From Candidatus Petromonas tenebris (GTDB lineage Bacteria > Bacillota > Clostridia > Peptostreptococcales > Caminicellaceae): a stretch of DNA of 56,559 nt. The stretch spans positions 1 through 56,559 of the forward strand of contig JACCKY010000018.1 in NCBI GenBank assembly GCA_014236755.1, read 5' to 3'. The position numbers and the translations under genes were made by a program. Shown piece by piece: positions 32,934 through 42,756 of this stretch (the first letter of the stretch is position 1; each line of letters opens with the position of its first letter). The notes beneath the pieces are model-generated. The model worked only from the letters and a program-made list of their open reading frames with translations, searched no databases and was not told the DNA's origin.

Positions 32934-34164
32934 CCTCTACAGGTATGTTTTCTTGCCATATTTCTTCTATTATAGGTATTAAATTTGCTGGCATTTCAGG
33001 TAATCTATGTTGAAATAATACGTCTTGAGGAAGTACTCCTTCTCCTAATTTTACATCATCAAACATTTTCTTTTCTTCATCATTCATTTTACTGTTATCT
33101 AAAACAGGTAAATCTCCCCAATTTTTAGGATCATATTTAGAAGCTTGAGCTTCTGGACTAAGGATAAAGTTAATAGCTACTAATGCTCCTTCCTTGTTCG
33201 TTGCATTATAAGGTATAGCTAAAAAGTGAGTATTCCCTATGGTTCCCTTTTCAAATATAAAAGTCTGTGATGTCTTAGGAAATTCTCCTGTTCCAATCTT
33301 CGATGCAGCACGATTTGGATTATAGCTCATAGTCATTATAACTTCATTATCAGCATACATATTATCTAATTGAGCAATTGTTGCTGGATAAGTTTTTCCT
33401 TCATGCCATAGATAAGGTTTAATCTTCTTTAAATAATCAATAGCAGGTTTTATAGCTTTATAGACCTTTTCTTTATCAGCTTCCATATCCATAAATTGCT
33501 CATATCCTACTATATCATAAATAATATTTCTAACAAAGGCACTTCCTGTGAAATCTGGTGGAGCAGGATATGTAAATTTGCCAGGATTATTCTTAATCAT
33601 TTCAAATAATTCTTCATGATTAGTAGGAAATTTATCTATTTTAGCTTTATCTCCTATCATTACTAGTTGTGCTTTACCATAAGGAGCTTCATATCCTTCT
33701 ACTGGAAAACCAAAATCATATTTAACTTCTATAGACTCAGTGTCTACATATTTATTGTAATTTGGAAGCTTATCTACAAATGGTCCATAAAGCAAACCAT
33801 TTTCCTTAGCTGTAAAGAAGTTTTCTCCATTAATCCAAACTATATCAATAGTACCTTCTTTACTGCCGAGCTGTTTTTCTCCTAACAATTTATTTAAAAT
33901 ATCTTCTATGTTCATTGGTACTCTGTTAAAAGTTATGTCGTATTCTTCCTTCAATCTTTTGCTTACGTAGTTATCAAGCCATTCATTAGTTTTTTGACTT
34001 CCACCCCACCCATAAAAGTTTACAGTTGTTCCTCTAGCCTTTTCTAAAATACTGTTCCAATCACCTTCTAAAGCCTGTTCATTAGGATTTGAATTGTTTT
34101 GCATACATCCAGTTAAATTAATAACTAATAATAGTGTAACTAATAAACTAATTACTTTTTTCAT
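32926..34164 (-). CDS. ABC transporter substrate-binding lipoprotein, YnjB-like
   Basis: The ATG at 34162-34164 with GGGAGG upstream gives 412 residues starting MKKVISLLVTLLLVINLTGC, a lipoprotein signal with an LTGC lipobox. The mature part has TVNFYGWGGSQKTNEWLDNYV and later TIDIVWINGENFFTAKENGL, the pattern of the YnjB (COG4134) binding proteins, whose ligand is not known to me. It is coupled to the permease gene. The leader spacer 34183-34460 is AT-rich and holds nothing else I can name. Confidence 0.82.
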   Translation of the reverse strand: MKKVISLLVTLLLVINLTGCMQNNSNPNEQALEGDWNSILEKARGTTVNFYGWGGSQKTNEWLDNYVSKRLKEEYDITFNRVPMNIEDILNKLLGEKQLGSKEGTIDIVWINGENFFTAKENGLLYGPFVDKLPNYNKYVDTESIEVKYDFGFPVEGYEAPYGKAQLVMIGDKAKIDKFPTNHEELFEMIKNNPGKFTYPAPPDFTGSAFVRNIIYDIVGYEQFMDMEADKEKVYKAIKPAIDYLKKIKPYLWHEGKTYPATIAQLDNMYADNEVIMTMSYNPNRAASKIGTGEFPKTSQTFIFEKGTIGNTHFLAIPYNATNKEGALVAINFILSPEAQASKYDPKNWGDLPVLDNSKMNDEEKKMFDDVKLGEGVLPQDVLFQHRLPEMPANLIPIIEEIWQENIPVEGE

Positions 34165-34461
34165 TTTGCTCCTCCCTTTCAATTTATTTTATAATAAATA
34201 TTTAAATAAGAACTTAGAGCCTATCCAAGCTCCAATGTTAAATATTAAACAAATCGTCAATTTATATTATATATTATAAAAAGCAATGTATATATTTAAG
34301 AAAATTATATTAGATAAATATATATTATATATCCCTATACTTTATATAGTATCAGTAGCTATGGTAAAATAGAAAGTGTAAAATAATTAGATAAGAGGTT
34401 AGGATTATGCATTAAAAAAGATATTCTTTTTGTCAACATAATAAATATAATTTTCTATAAT

Positions 34462-34503
34462 AAAAAAAGAGTTTGCAGTGATAATCACTGTAAACTCTTT
34501 TAA
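34462..34503. terminator. prsA terminator
   Basis: AAAAGAGTTTGCAGTGA (34465-34481) pairs with TCACTGTAAACTCTTTT (34485-34501), one mismatch in 17. T-runs flank both sides. It ends five bases from the prsA-like stop codon. Confidence 0.9.
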
Positions 34504-34505
34504 AA

Positions 34506-35492
34506 TCAACCTAAGTTTTCTTTATATTTTTCTATAATAGCTTTTTCTTTAAGGTTATCTATTTTTTCGCGGAATTTTTCATACTTTATCATATTTTTTA
34601 TTGCCTGTTTTTGAGCTTCCAACTGCTCTTTCGGCATTCCTTCAGCTTCTAGCTTCTGGATGGTCTTTATGTCTTCAACCTTAATTATATGATAACCAAA
34701 CTTACTTTTCACAGGTTCGCTTATCTCTCCGACCTTTAAATCAAAAGCAGCCTTTTCAAACTCTGGAACCATCACACCTCTAGGAAAATAACCTAAGTCT
34801 CCACCCTTATCCTTTGACCCTGGGTCTGTAGAATACTCCTTTGCTAACTTAGCAAAATCTTCTCCATTTTTTATTTTTTGAAGAATATCATTAGCTAAAT
34901 CCTCTTCTTTAACGAGTATATGGCTAGCTTTGACCTGTACCGGATAATCCTTGTAAATCTCATTTAGCTTCTCTTCATTATCAAGCTCAGCCTCTTTACT
35001 GATTTTATCAATCATCTTTTGAATGTTTAGCTCTGTTATTATACGGCTTTTTACAAACTCCTCATCTACATTATTTTCTTCATAGTACTTCTTATCCTCT
35101 TTTGTCAATCCTTCTAAATATCCCTGATACATTTCATTAATCTTGTCTTCATCATGCTTTATGCCCATTTTTTTAACTTCTTGATTGATTAACTCTTCAG
35201 CAATAAGTGTTTCTAAAAGTTCTTCCTTTTTTATCTGTAAAAAAGTTTTACCATCTACTTCCTGGCTCCAAATATTTTTCATATTTTCGCCATATTTTTT
35301 GTTATATTGATTTTTAATTATACTAAAATTTTTATTAAAGGTTTCATAGGTTATAGATTGCCCATTAACCTTCGCAACTAGCTTCTCACCTTTATCTTTT
35401 GGAGCATCAGTCTGGTTACATGCAGCTAAAACACCCATAACTAAAATAAGTATCATTACCACTATAACAGGTCTCTTTTTTATTTGAATCAA
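34506..35492 (-). CDS. prsA: PrsA-like foldase, parvulin peptidyl-prolyl isomerase lipoprotein
   Basis: The 328-residue protein starts at TTG (GAGAGG upstream), has a signal peptide with lipobox VLAACN at about residues 21-26, an N-terminal SurA-like region, and a parvulin domain at about residues 188-280: [58 protein letters not shown]. PrsA proteins fold secreted proteins at the outer face of the membrane. It follows mfd on the same strand 62 bp downstream. No neighbour shows a dedicated client. Confidence 0.9.
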   Translation of the reverse strand: MIQIKKRPVIVVMILILVMGVLAACNQTDAPKDKGEKLVAKVNGQSITYETFNKNFSIIKNQYNKKYGENMKNIWSQEVDGKTFLQIKKEELLETLIAEELINQEVKKMGIKHDEDKINEMYQGYLEGLTKEDKKYYEENNVDEEFVKSRIITELNIQKMIDKISKEAELDNEEKLNEIYKDYPVQVKASHILVKEEDLANDILQKIKNGEDFAKLAKEYSTDPGSKDKGGDLGYFPRGVMVPEFEKAAFDLKVGEISEPVKSKFGYHIIKVEDIKTIQKLEAEGMPKEQLEAQKQAIKNMIKYEKFREKIDNLKEKAIIEKYKENLG

Positions 35493-35554
35493 TCAAATCC
35501 TCTCCCTCGTCCTTAGTTGTCTTCAATTTAATTATAATTTTATTATATATTATA

Positions 35555-38500
35555 TTAGTTTTCCTGAAAACAACTAATTTTTTCTAACATGTCCTTTATC
35601 TCTTGCATTTTTTTAAGCTGATTTTTCCCATCGTCTGAATATCGATAAATAAAATAGGGCTTGTTGCCACAATTGAAGCTTATATTACGACCAAACTCCT
35701 CTACTGCCTTTGCTATTACAAATGGATCAATCTTATATTTAGGGTGAAATTCAAATTTTAAGCCTTTTTTAGTTTCCGACACGGATGATATCTTTAATTT
35801 TTGACATAATATTTTTATATAAGCTATAGAAATAAGATTGTATATGGGCTTTGGCAGCGTTCCAAACCTATCTTCTATCTCAACTTCAATATCATAGGCC
35901 TCTTCTTTATCCTGTATAGCGGCAATCTTTTTGTATATCTCCAGCTTATGGGTTTCATTTGTTATATAATCATCGGGTATAAAGGCATCTACGTTTATGT
36001 CAATGGAAGTTTCTATGGCTTCTTCCACATCTTCTCCTTTAAGTGTCCTTACTGTATCTTCCAACAGCTTGCAATACAGATCATAGCCTATGGAGGCCAT
36101 GTGCCCATGCTGCTGGGACCCTAGGAGATTTCCGGCACCTCTAATCTCCAAATCCTTCATTGCAATTTTAAAGCCCGATCCAAGCTCTGTAAATTCCTTT
36201 ATAGCCCGTAGTTTCTTTTCCGCAACTTCAGATAAAACCTTATCCTTCATATATGTCAGATAGCAATAGGCTATTCTGTTACTTCTTCCTACTCTTCCCC
36301 TTAACTGATAAAGCTGGGACAATCCCATTTTATCAGCTTCATAAATTATTATCGTATTTACATTTCCTATGTCAAGTCCTGTTTCTATGATGGTTGTGCA
36401 AACCAGCACATCAAATTCTCTATTTAAAAAGTCTATCATAATATTTTCCAATTTTGTCTCACTCATCTGTCCATGAGCATAGGTTATATCGGCCTCTGGA
36501 ACCAGCTTTTTCAGTTTTGAACTTATTTTTTCTATATCCTGTACTCTGTTGTATACAAAATATACCTGTCCTCCCCGTTCCAATTCCTTTACGATGGCAT
36601 CCCTTACCATTTCTTCATTATAAGGAGTTACATAAGTCTGAACTGGATACCTATCCTCTGGAGGGTCCTCAATAACGCTCATATCCCTTATACCAATTAA
36701 TGACATGTGAAGTGTCCTTGGTATAGGAGTAGCTGTAAGAGTAAGTACGTCAACATTTTTCTTAAGTTTCTTTAAAGTTTCCTTATGTTTTACTCCAAAG
36801 CGCTGTTCCTCGTCTACCACCAAAAGTCCTAAGTCCTTAAATTTTACATCCTTTGATAAAAGCCTATGGGTTCCAACTATAACATCAACCATTCCAGTTT
36901 TGATTTTATTAATAATCTTTTTTTGCTCCGCCGAACTCCTAAACCGACTGAGCATTTCAACAGTTACTGGGAATTTGGACAGTCTTTCCCTAAGGGTATT
37001 GAAATGTTGTTGTGCCAGTATTGTAGTTGGTACCAAAAATGCCACTTGTTTTCCATCCATGATGGCTTTAAATGCAGCTCTTATAGCCACTTCAGTTTTT
37101 CCATAGCCCACATCGCCACACAGAAGTCTATCCATAGGCATGCTCTTTTCCATATCTTTTTTAATTTCTTCAATACATCTTAATTGGTCAGGAGTTTCTT
37201 CGTAAGGAAACATGTCTTCAAACTGCTTTTGCCATTCTGTATCGGGAGAAAAAGCATGTCCTTTTGCCGATTCTCTAATTGCATACAATTTTAGTAAGTC
37301 CTTTGCCATATCCTCTATGGCACTTTTTACCTTGGCCTTCGTCTTTCTCCATTCTGCAGTCCCAAGTCTGTTCAGTTTTGGCTCCCTTTCGTCCCCCCCA
37401 ATATATTTCTGTACAAGGTCCATCTGGTCTATAGGAACATAGAGAAAATCTCCACTGGCATATTGAATTTTTAAATAGTCTTTTTTGATTCCTTCAACCT
37501 TCAGCTGTTCTATACCTATATATTTACCTATTCCATGATTTTCATGTACTACATAATCTCCTACCGACAGTTCTCTAAAGGATTTAATCTTTCTTCCTTC
37601 TCTATATCTTTTCTTTTTCCGCTTGTGTCTCTTTACTACTCCAAATATTTCATTTTCGCTTATAACGGCAAACTTAAAGGTATTGTAAATAAAACCATTA
37701 TTCAAACTTCCTGGAATTATGAATGCCTGACCAGAAGAAATATTCTTTTCGCAGGTATCAACATACGTTGCCTCTACACCTCTATCTCTTAATTCTTTCT
37801 CAAGCCCCTTTGCTTTATCTTCTGTGCCCGCCAATAGTGCTATTTTATATCCCTTATACTTTAAGTTTTCAATATCATCTACAAGCAGATTCATTTTTCC
37901 ATGATAAAAATCCATATCTTTTATAGAAAAGGATATTATCTGTGCAGGATTAAAGTCCTGTATCCTCTTTGGCAAGCTGTTTATCAATATAACTATTTTA
38001 TTGCTAAAAACTTTTAATAAGTCATCATAATTTTGAATAATATTAATCTGATTCGGAAGAAGCTCTCCCTTTTCGAAAAACATTTTAAACCTTTCATGAA
38101 AATCATTAGTATATCTCTCTGCCCTTTCCCTTATCCTTGAAGATTCATGAATAAAAATTAAGCTGTCTTTCTTAAAATAGTCCAGTAAATTTTCTGTATT
38201 ATCAATAAAATAATGGATAAAACTATCTATTCCGTCAAAATATATATTGTCCTTAAGCTTAGATAAAATCTCGCCGATTCTTTCCTCCAGCGTTTGAGCA
38301 GAAGAAGATTTCGCCTTTTTTATATAATCGTTAAATTCCCTTTTAATATTTTCTATTCCCTTTTTGATTCTCTCATCATCTATTAATACTTCCCTAGCAG
38401 GTTTTACTTTAACTTCCTTTACCTTTTCTAAAGACAGTTGATTTTCCGCATCGAATATTCTTATGGAATCTATCTCATCATCGAATAACTCTATTCTATA

Positions 38501-39073
38501 GGGGTCATCATCTATAGATGAAAAAAAGTCTATAATTCCTCCCCTTACGCTAAACTGACCCTTAGTCTGAACCATTTCTACTCTTTCATAGCCCATAAAT
38601 ATTAAATTTTTGGTAAGCTCATTTAGATCTACAGTCTCTCCAACCTTTAAACTCATCTCATGCCTTTGCCAGTCCTGACTGGGAATAAGTTTAGATAGAA
38701 TACTGTCCACAGTAGTAACAACCATGCATCTCTTTCCAGTTAAAATCGCATCTATTACCTTGAGTCTTTCTTCATTTATCTGATTGCTGTGGGCATAAAC
38801 GTCATAAAAAACTATTTCCTTTGAAGGAAAATAATAAACATTCTCTTCACCAAAAAACTTTAAATCCTCATATATCTTTTTTGCTTCCAATTCATTGTAA
38901 GTAATGATTACACTCTGTTTAAACTGGCTGTGACTAAGGGAATAGGCGATATGGGCAACAGATGATCCTAATAACCCATTTACTGCTATAGGTGTTATAC
39001 CTTCTTTCATGCTTTTCACAAGCTCACTATATTCTTTCGAACTTTCCAGTACATCTGTAAAGAAATTCGACAT
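35555..39073 (-). CDS. mfd: Transcription-repair coupling factor
   Basis: The protein of about 1172 residues is full-length Mfd. It has the UvrB-homology region (VRGGIIDFFSS), the RNA-polymerase-interacting domain (SVGDYVVHENHGIGKYIGIE), RecG-like translocase motifs (CGDVGYGKTEVAIRAAFKA, VVDEEQRFGVKHKE, TATPIPRTL, GRVGRSNRIAYCYL) and the TRCF C-terminal domain. It removes stalled RNA polymerase and recruits UvrA. The start is ATG 39071-39073 or a GTG nine bases earlier; GGAAGGA is nearer the GTG, so this is uncertain. Gene order with pth upstream agrees with Bacillus. Confidence 0.97.
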   Translation of the reverse strand: MSNFFTDVLESSKEYSELVKSMKEGITPIAVNGLLGSSVAHIAYSLSHSQFKQSVIITYNELEAKKIYEDLKFFGEENVYYFPSKEIVFYDVYAHSNQINEERLKVIDAILTGKRCMVVTTVDSILSKLIPSQDWQRHEMSLKVGETVDLNELTKNLIFMGYERVEMVQTKGQFSVRGGIIDFFSSIDDDPYRIELFDDEIDSIRIFDAENQLSLEKVKEVKVKPAREVLIDDERIKKGIENIKREFNDYIKKAKSSSAQTLEERIGEILSKLKDNIYFDGIDSFIHYFIDNTENLLDYFKKDSLIFIHESSRIRERAERYTNDFHERFKMFFEKGELLPNQINIIQNYDDLLKVFSNKIVILINSLPKRIQDFNPAQIISFSIKDMDFYHGKMNLLVDDIENLKYKGYKIALLAGTEDKAKGLEKELRDRGVEATYVDTCEKNISSGQAFIIPGSLNNGFIYNTFKFAVISENEIFGVVKRHKRKKKRYREGRKIKSFRELSVGDYVVHENHGIGKYIGIEQLKVEGIKKDYLKIQYASGDFLYVPIDQMDLVQKYIGGDEREPKLNRLGTAEWRKTKAKVKSAIEDMAKDLLKLYAIRESAKGHAFSPDTEWQKQFEDMFPYEETPDQLRCIEEIKKDMEKSMPMDRLLCGDVGYGKTEVAIRAAFKAIMDGKQVAFLVPTTILAQQHFNTLRERLSKFPVTVEMLSRFRSSAEQKKIINKIKTGMVDVIVGTHRLLSKDVKFKDLGLLVVDEEQRFGVKHKETLKKLKKNVDVLTLTATPIPRTLHMSLIGIRDMSVIEDPPEDRYPVQTYVTPYNEEMVRDAIVKELERGGQVYFVYNRVQDIEKISSKLKKLVPEADITYAHGQMSETKLENIMIDFLNREFDVLVCTTIIETGLDIGNVNTIIIYEADKMGLSQLYQLRGRVGRSNRIAYCYLTYMKDKVLSEVAEKKLRAIKEFTELGSGFKIAMKDLEIRGAGNLLGSQQHGHMASIGYDLYCKLLEDTVRTLKGEDVEEAIETSIDINVDAFIPDDYITNETHKLEIYKKIAAIQDKEEAYDIEVEIEDRFGTLPKPIYNLISIAYIKILCQKLKISSVSETKKGLKFEFHPKYKIDPFVIAKAVEEFGRNISFNCGNKPYFIYRYSDDGKNQLKKMQEIKDMLEKISCFQEN

Positions 39074-39111
39074 TTTGACCACATTCCTTCCGATTTTTCA
39101 AAGCACCTAAG

Positions 39112-39134
39112 CCCGGATTCTGTTAACCCGGGCA
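39112..39134 (-). other. GC-rich stem-loop between pth and mfd
   Basis: GCCCGG (39112-39117) pairs with CCGGGC (39129-39134), with TTAAC in the loop. No T-run follows on either strand. It may tune read-through or stability between the two genes. Confidence 0.5.
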
Positions 39135-39223
39135 CTAAACTACAATTCAATTAATATTTCAAAGTTTTTTATCCTATAACTGATTTATCTAAATCCTTGT
39201 CGGAATGAATATTCTTTTTACTT

Positions 39224-39781
39224 CTATTTATTATACTCATTCATTGCCTTATCAATACCTTCTCTTATCATGCACTCGACGGCCTCAGCAGCCGACCTGA
39301 TAGAAAAAATAATATCTTCCCTTTCTTCCTCTTCAAATCTTCCCAAAACATGAGGAATAAGTCCCTTACCCTTAGGACTTCCTATACCTATTCTTATTCT
39401 TGGGAAATTATCATTTTGCAGATGATATATTATATTCTTCATACCATTATGGGTTCCTGCACTTCCCTTTTTTCTAATTCTTATTCTTCCTAAATCAATA
39501 TCTATATCGTCATATATCACAACAAGTTTGTCTAAATCAGCATTATAGTATTCATAAATTTCTAAAACACTTTCTCCACTCAAATTCATAAAGGTCTGAG
39601 GTTTAACGAGCATCACTTTTTTTCCTTCAATTATACCTTCCCCAATAAGGGCTTTATGTTTTATCTTTTTTATATCTATATTATTTCTATGTCCAATATA
39701 TTCAACTACTTCAAAACCTACATTATGTCTCGTACCTTCATATTTTTTTCCCGGATTTCCCAATCCCACTATTATATACAT
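39224..39781 (-). CDS. pth: Peptidyl-tRNA hydrolase (SpoVC)
   Basis: The 185-residue protein has the N-terminal IIVGLGNPGKKYEGTRHNVGFEVV, with the essential Asn and His, then LVKPQTFMNLSGESVLE, VIYDDIDIDLGRIRIRKKGSAGTHNGMKNI and RIRIGIGSPKG, covering every family motif. It releases tRNA from stalled peptidyl-tRNA. B. subtilis calls it SpoVC. AAGAGGTG precedes the ATG. It lies downstream of prs, but the ctc (ribosomal L25-like) gene found between them in Bacillus is missing. Confidence 0.97.
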   Translation of the reverse strand: MYIIVGLGNPGKKYEGTRHNVGFEVVEYIGHRNNIDIKKIKHKALIGEGIIEGKKVMLVKPQTFMNLSGESVLEIYEYYNADLDKLVVIYDDIDIDLGRIRIRKKGSAGTHNGMKNIIYHLQNDNFPRIRIGIGSPKGKGLIPHVLGRFEEEEREDIIFSIRSAAEAVECMIREGIDKAMNEYNK

Positions 39782-39794
39782 CTACTTCACCTCT

Positions 39795-39824
39795 TGAAAA
39801 AAGATGGTCGTTTAGACCATCTTT
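39795..39824 (-). terminator. Terminator between prs and pth
   Basis: AAAGATGGTC pairs with GACCATCTTT (39800-39824), with a five-base loop, and TTTTTTC follows on the minus strand. It lies in the 45-bp spacer, so pth may be expressed partly by read-through or from its own promoter. Confidence 0.85.
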
Positions 39825-39826
39825 AT

Positions 39827-40777
39827 TTAGTCAAACAATTCACTTACAGATTCGTTTTCGTATATTCTCTTTATTGCTTCAGCAAATATTGGAGCTACAG
39901 AAATTTTCTTTAAGTTCGGAAGATTTTTTTCCTCAGAAAGCATTATGGTATCAAGCACCACAACTTCCTTGATAACTGAATTTTTTAGCCTCTCTATGGC
40001 AGGTCCAGACAATACAGGATGGGTACAGCAAGCATATATGTCCTTTGCTCCAAAGTCCTTTAGAGCTTTTGCACCTTGAGTTATAGTACCGGCAGTATCT
40101 ATCATATCATCTATGAGAATTACGTTTTTACCCTCAACATCGCCTATTATATTCATGACTTCTGAAACATTTGCCTTAGGTCTTCTCTTGTCAATTATAG
40201 CTAAGGACGCATCTATACGGTCAGCAAATTTTCTCGCCCTCGTGACACTTCCTAAATCCGGCGAAACAACAGTAACATTTTCTAAATTAAGTTCCTTAAA
40301 ATAATTTGCCAGTATAGGAACACCTAGCAAATGATCAACCGGTATGTCAAAATACCCCTGTATCTGAGCAGCATGGAGGTCCATTGTCAATACCCTATCG
40401 GCACCAGCAGTAGTAAGAAGATTTGCCACCATCTTTGCAGAAATTGGATCTCTTGCCTTAGCCTTTCTGTCCTGTCTTGCATATCCATAGTAAGGAATTA
40501 CCGCATTAATTCTCCTAGCCGACGCTCTCTTTAAAGCATCTATTAAGATCAGTAGTTCCATTAGATATCTGTTCACTAAAGGAGGACTTGTAGATTGTAT
40601 AACGTATACATCAGCACCTCTAACAGATTCTGCAATATTAACAGCTATCTCTCCATCGCTAAAGGCGCTCACTTCAGCTTCTCCAAGGGGCAAGTCAAGC
40701 TCGCCACAAATCCTCTTGGCAAGTTCCTTATTGGAATTGCCCGCAAATATTTTAATTTTTCTTCCTTCGATATTCAT
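39827..40777 (-). CDS. prs: Ribose-phosphate pyrophosphokinase
   Basis: The 316-residue class I PRPP synthase starts [17 protein letters not shown]. It has [71 protein letters not shown] and the PRPP-binding loop [17 protein letters not shown]. It makes PRPP for purine, pyrimidine, NAD, His and Trp synthesis, in the cytoplasm. AGGAGG precedes the ATG. It follows glmU as in Bacillus. Confidence 0.98.
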   Translation of the reverse strand: MNIEGRKIKIFAGNSNKELAKRICGELDLPLGEAEVSAFSDGEIAVNIAESVRGADVYVIQSTSPPLVNRYLMELLILIDALKRASARRINAVIPYYGYARQDRKAKARDPISAKMVANLLTTAGADRVLTMDLHAAQIQGYFDIPVDHLLGVPILANYFKELNLENVTVVSPDLGSVTRARKFADRIDASLAIIDKRRPKANVSEVMNIIGDVEGKNVILIDDMIDTAGTITQGAKALKDFGAKDIYACCTHPVLSGPAIERLKNSVIKEVVVLDTIMLSEEKNLPNLKKISVAPIFAEAIKRIYENESVSELFD

Positions 40778-40873
40778 ATACTTTCCTCCTAAGTTTAATA
40801 TATAACTCTAAATTTTAATTCTCACCTTTATTGTGAGCTATAATTTTCTCTCAAAAATTTTTAAAATATTTCC

Positions 40874-42244
40874 CTACTCCGTCCATAAGCCTTTCCTCTT
40901 AACCCATCCTTCTTTATTTTTTTGTTTAGCTCTTGCAACGGAAAGGGCCCCTTCAGGTACTTCTTTCGTAATAGTTGAACCAGCAGCTACATAAGCATTT
41001 TTCTTAACTGTAACAGGTGCCACTAGGTTCACATTGCATCCAATAAATGAATTATCTTCCACAATTGTTTTATGCTTATTTTTTGCATCATAGTTTACAA
41101 ATACAACTCCACAGCCTATATTTACATTTTTACCCACTTCTCCATCTCCAATATAGGATAAATGAGAAGCCTTTGAATTGTCCCCTATTTTTGAGTTTTT
41201 CACCTCTACAAAATCACCTATTTTTACATTTTTACCCAGCTCACTGTTGGGTCTTAAATATGCGTAGGGGCCTACTTTGGTATTTGAATCAATATAGCTT
41301 TCTAGAACAGTGGAGTTTCTTATTTCCACTCCGTTTTTAATAATTGAATTTTGTATGCGTACATCAGGTCCTATTATGCAATCTTCTCCTATCTCAGTAC
41401 TACCCTCTATAATTGTACCTGGATATATTATAGTATCCTTAGCCACTTTAACCCTTTTATCTATATAGGTATTGTCGGGACCTATTATCGTTACCCCTTC
41501 TTCCATCAATTTATTTAAAATCCTTTTTCTCATTATCTTCTCGGCCTCAGCTAACTGAACACGAGAATTGACTCCCATTATTTCAGTAAAATCAGTCAGT
41601 TTATAACCACCGATTTTTTTTCCTTTGTTTTTTAATATTTCTATTACATCCGTAAGATAATATTCTCCCTGATTGTTATTATTATTCAGCCCCGATAAAG
41701 ACTCCTTTAGGTCCTTTGCTTTAAAACAGTAGATGCCTGAGTTAATCTCCTTTACCTTCTTCTGCTGACTGTCAGCATCCTTTTCCTCTACTATCTTTAA
41801 AACTTCTCCCCTATCGTCTCTGATAATCCTTCCATAACCCGTAGGATTATCCACTTCAGTAGTTAAAATTGAAGCTGCAAAACCCTCTTTTATGTGGTTT
41901 TCAACAAACTCCCGTATAGATTCTGCATTTATCAGAGGTGTATCTCCATAAAGAACTATAACATTTCCTTGTTCCCCAATAAGATTCTCTGCCTGCATTA
42001 CCGCATGTCCCGTACCCAACTGCTCTTCCTGTAGTACATACTCTATATCCCTATGTTCAGTAGCTTCTTTTACCTTATCTGCTTCATGTCCTATAACAAC
42101 AACTTTTTTGGAACACTTTATTTCCTCTATAACATCTATAACGTGTTCTAACATCGAAACTCCCGCTACTTTATGTAATACCTTTGGAATTTTAGATTTC
42201 ATCCTGGTACCGGCACCGGCAGCTAAAATAATTGACATCAACAT
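40874..42244 (-). CDS. glmU: Bifunctional GlcNAc-1-P uridyltransferase / GlcN-1-P acetyltransferase
   Basis: The 456-residue protein has an N-terminal nucleotidyltransferase domain (ILAAGAGTRMKSKIPKVLHKV, then VVLYGDTPLINAESI) and a C-terminal left-handed beta-helix acetyltransferase with repeated hexapeptides, and HLSYIGDGEVGKNVNIG. It makes UDP-GlcNAc for peptidoglycan. The start is ATG 42242-42244 or the next ATG two codons on; GGAG lies upstream of both. It follows spoVG as in Bacillus. Confidence 0.97.
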   Translation of the reverse strand: MLMSIILAAGAGTRMKSKIPKVLHKVAGVSMLEHVIDVIEEIKCSKKVVVIGHEADKVKEATEHRDIEYVLQEEQLGTGHAVMQAENLIGEQGNVIVLYGDTPLINAESIREFVENHIKEGFAASILTTEVDNPTGYGRIIRDDRGEVLKIVEEKDADSQQKKVKEINSGIYCFKAKDLKESLSGLNNNNNQGEYYLTDVIEILKNKGKKIGGYKLTDFTEIMGVNSRVQLAEAEKIMRKRILNKLMEEGVTIIGPDNTYIDKRVKVAKDTIIYPGTIIEGSTEIGEDCIIGPDVRIQNSIIKNGVEIRNSTVLESYIDSNTKVGPYAYLRPNSELGKNVKIGDFVEVKNSKIGDNSKASHLSYIGDGEVGKNVNIGCGVVFVNYDAKNKHKTIVEDNSFIGCNVNLVAPVTVKKNAYVAAGSTITKEVPEGALSVARAKQKNKEGWVKRKGLWTE

Positions 42245-42303
42245 ATTTAAATATGCACTCCTTTTTTTATTCGAGCTTTCCGCGATATATTATACCATTT
42301 TTC

Positions 42304-42334
42304 AAAAAAAAACAAAAGCTTTTAAAAGCTTTTG
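42304..42334 (-). terminator. spoVG terminator
   Basis: A 22-bp palindrome, CAAAAGCTTTT/AAAAGCTTTTG (42313-42334), is followed on the minus strand by nine T. It is 13 bp past the spoVG stop. Confidence 0.88.
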
Positions 42335-42346
42335 TCAATGTCAAAA

Positions 42347-42625
42347 TCAACCTATGTTAGTAGATAATGTAGTTAGTGCCTTTTCATACTCTGCAAATAT
42401 GATTTCTTGTATCTTAGTCCTTGTTTCCGAGTTAATAGGATGGGCTATATCCCTATAATCTCCCTCTGTAATCTTTCTGCTGGGCATTGCAATAAAAAGA
42501 CCACTTTGTCCCTCTATTATTTTTATATCGTGAACTACAAATGAATCATCAAAGGTTACCGATACCACAGCCTTCATTTTCCCCTCTTCATTCAACTTCC
42601 GAATCCTTACATCTGTAATATTCAT
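42347..42625 (-). CDS. spoVG: Septation/sporulation regulator SpoVG
   Basis: The 92-residue protein is [20 protein letters not shown] onward, with [43 protein letters not shown] and a C-terminal EKAL segment, a near-textbook SpoVG. It binds nucleic acid and affects septation, sporulation and stress genes. AGGGGG precedes the ATG. A sigma-H-type promoter lies about 50-75 bp upstream. It is the first gene after purR, as in Bacillus. Confidence 0.97.
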   Translation of the reverse strand: MNITDVRIRKLNEEGKMKAVVSVTFDDSFVVHDIKIIEGQSGLFIAMPSRKITEGDYRDIAHPINSETRTKIQEIIFAEYEKALTTLSTNIG

Positions 42626-42675
42626 AAAAACCCCCTACCTTTCACGTCCTTTATCTTTAATGTGTTTACTTAGTC

Positions 42676-42701
42676 TATTCGCCAAAAACTACTAATTTCC
42701 T
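42676..42701 (-). promoter_or_regulatory. Sigma-H-type promoter of spoVG
   Basis: AGGAAAT (42701-42695) and CGAATA (42681-42676) are separated by 13 bp. This matches the sigma-H consensus (AGGAWWT then GAAT) and the spacing of the Bacillus spoVG promoter. The distance of 51 bp to the ATG fits a short leader. Confidence 0.65.
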
Positions 42702-42756
42702 TTTTTAAAATAACAAATTTTTTGAATAATTTAAACTTTTTTGTGTTTTCTTAGTT

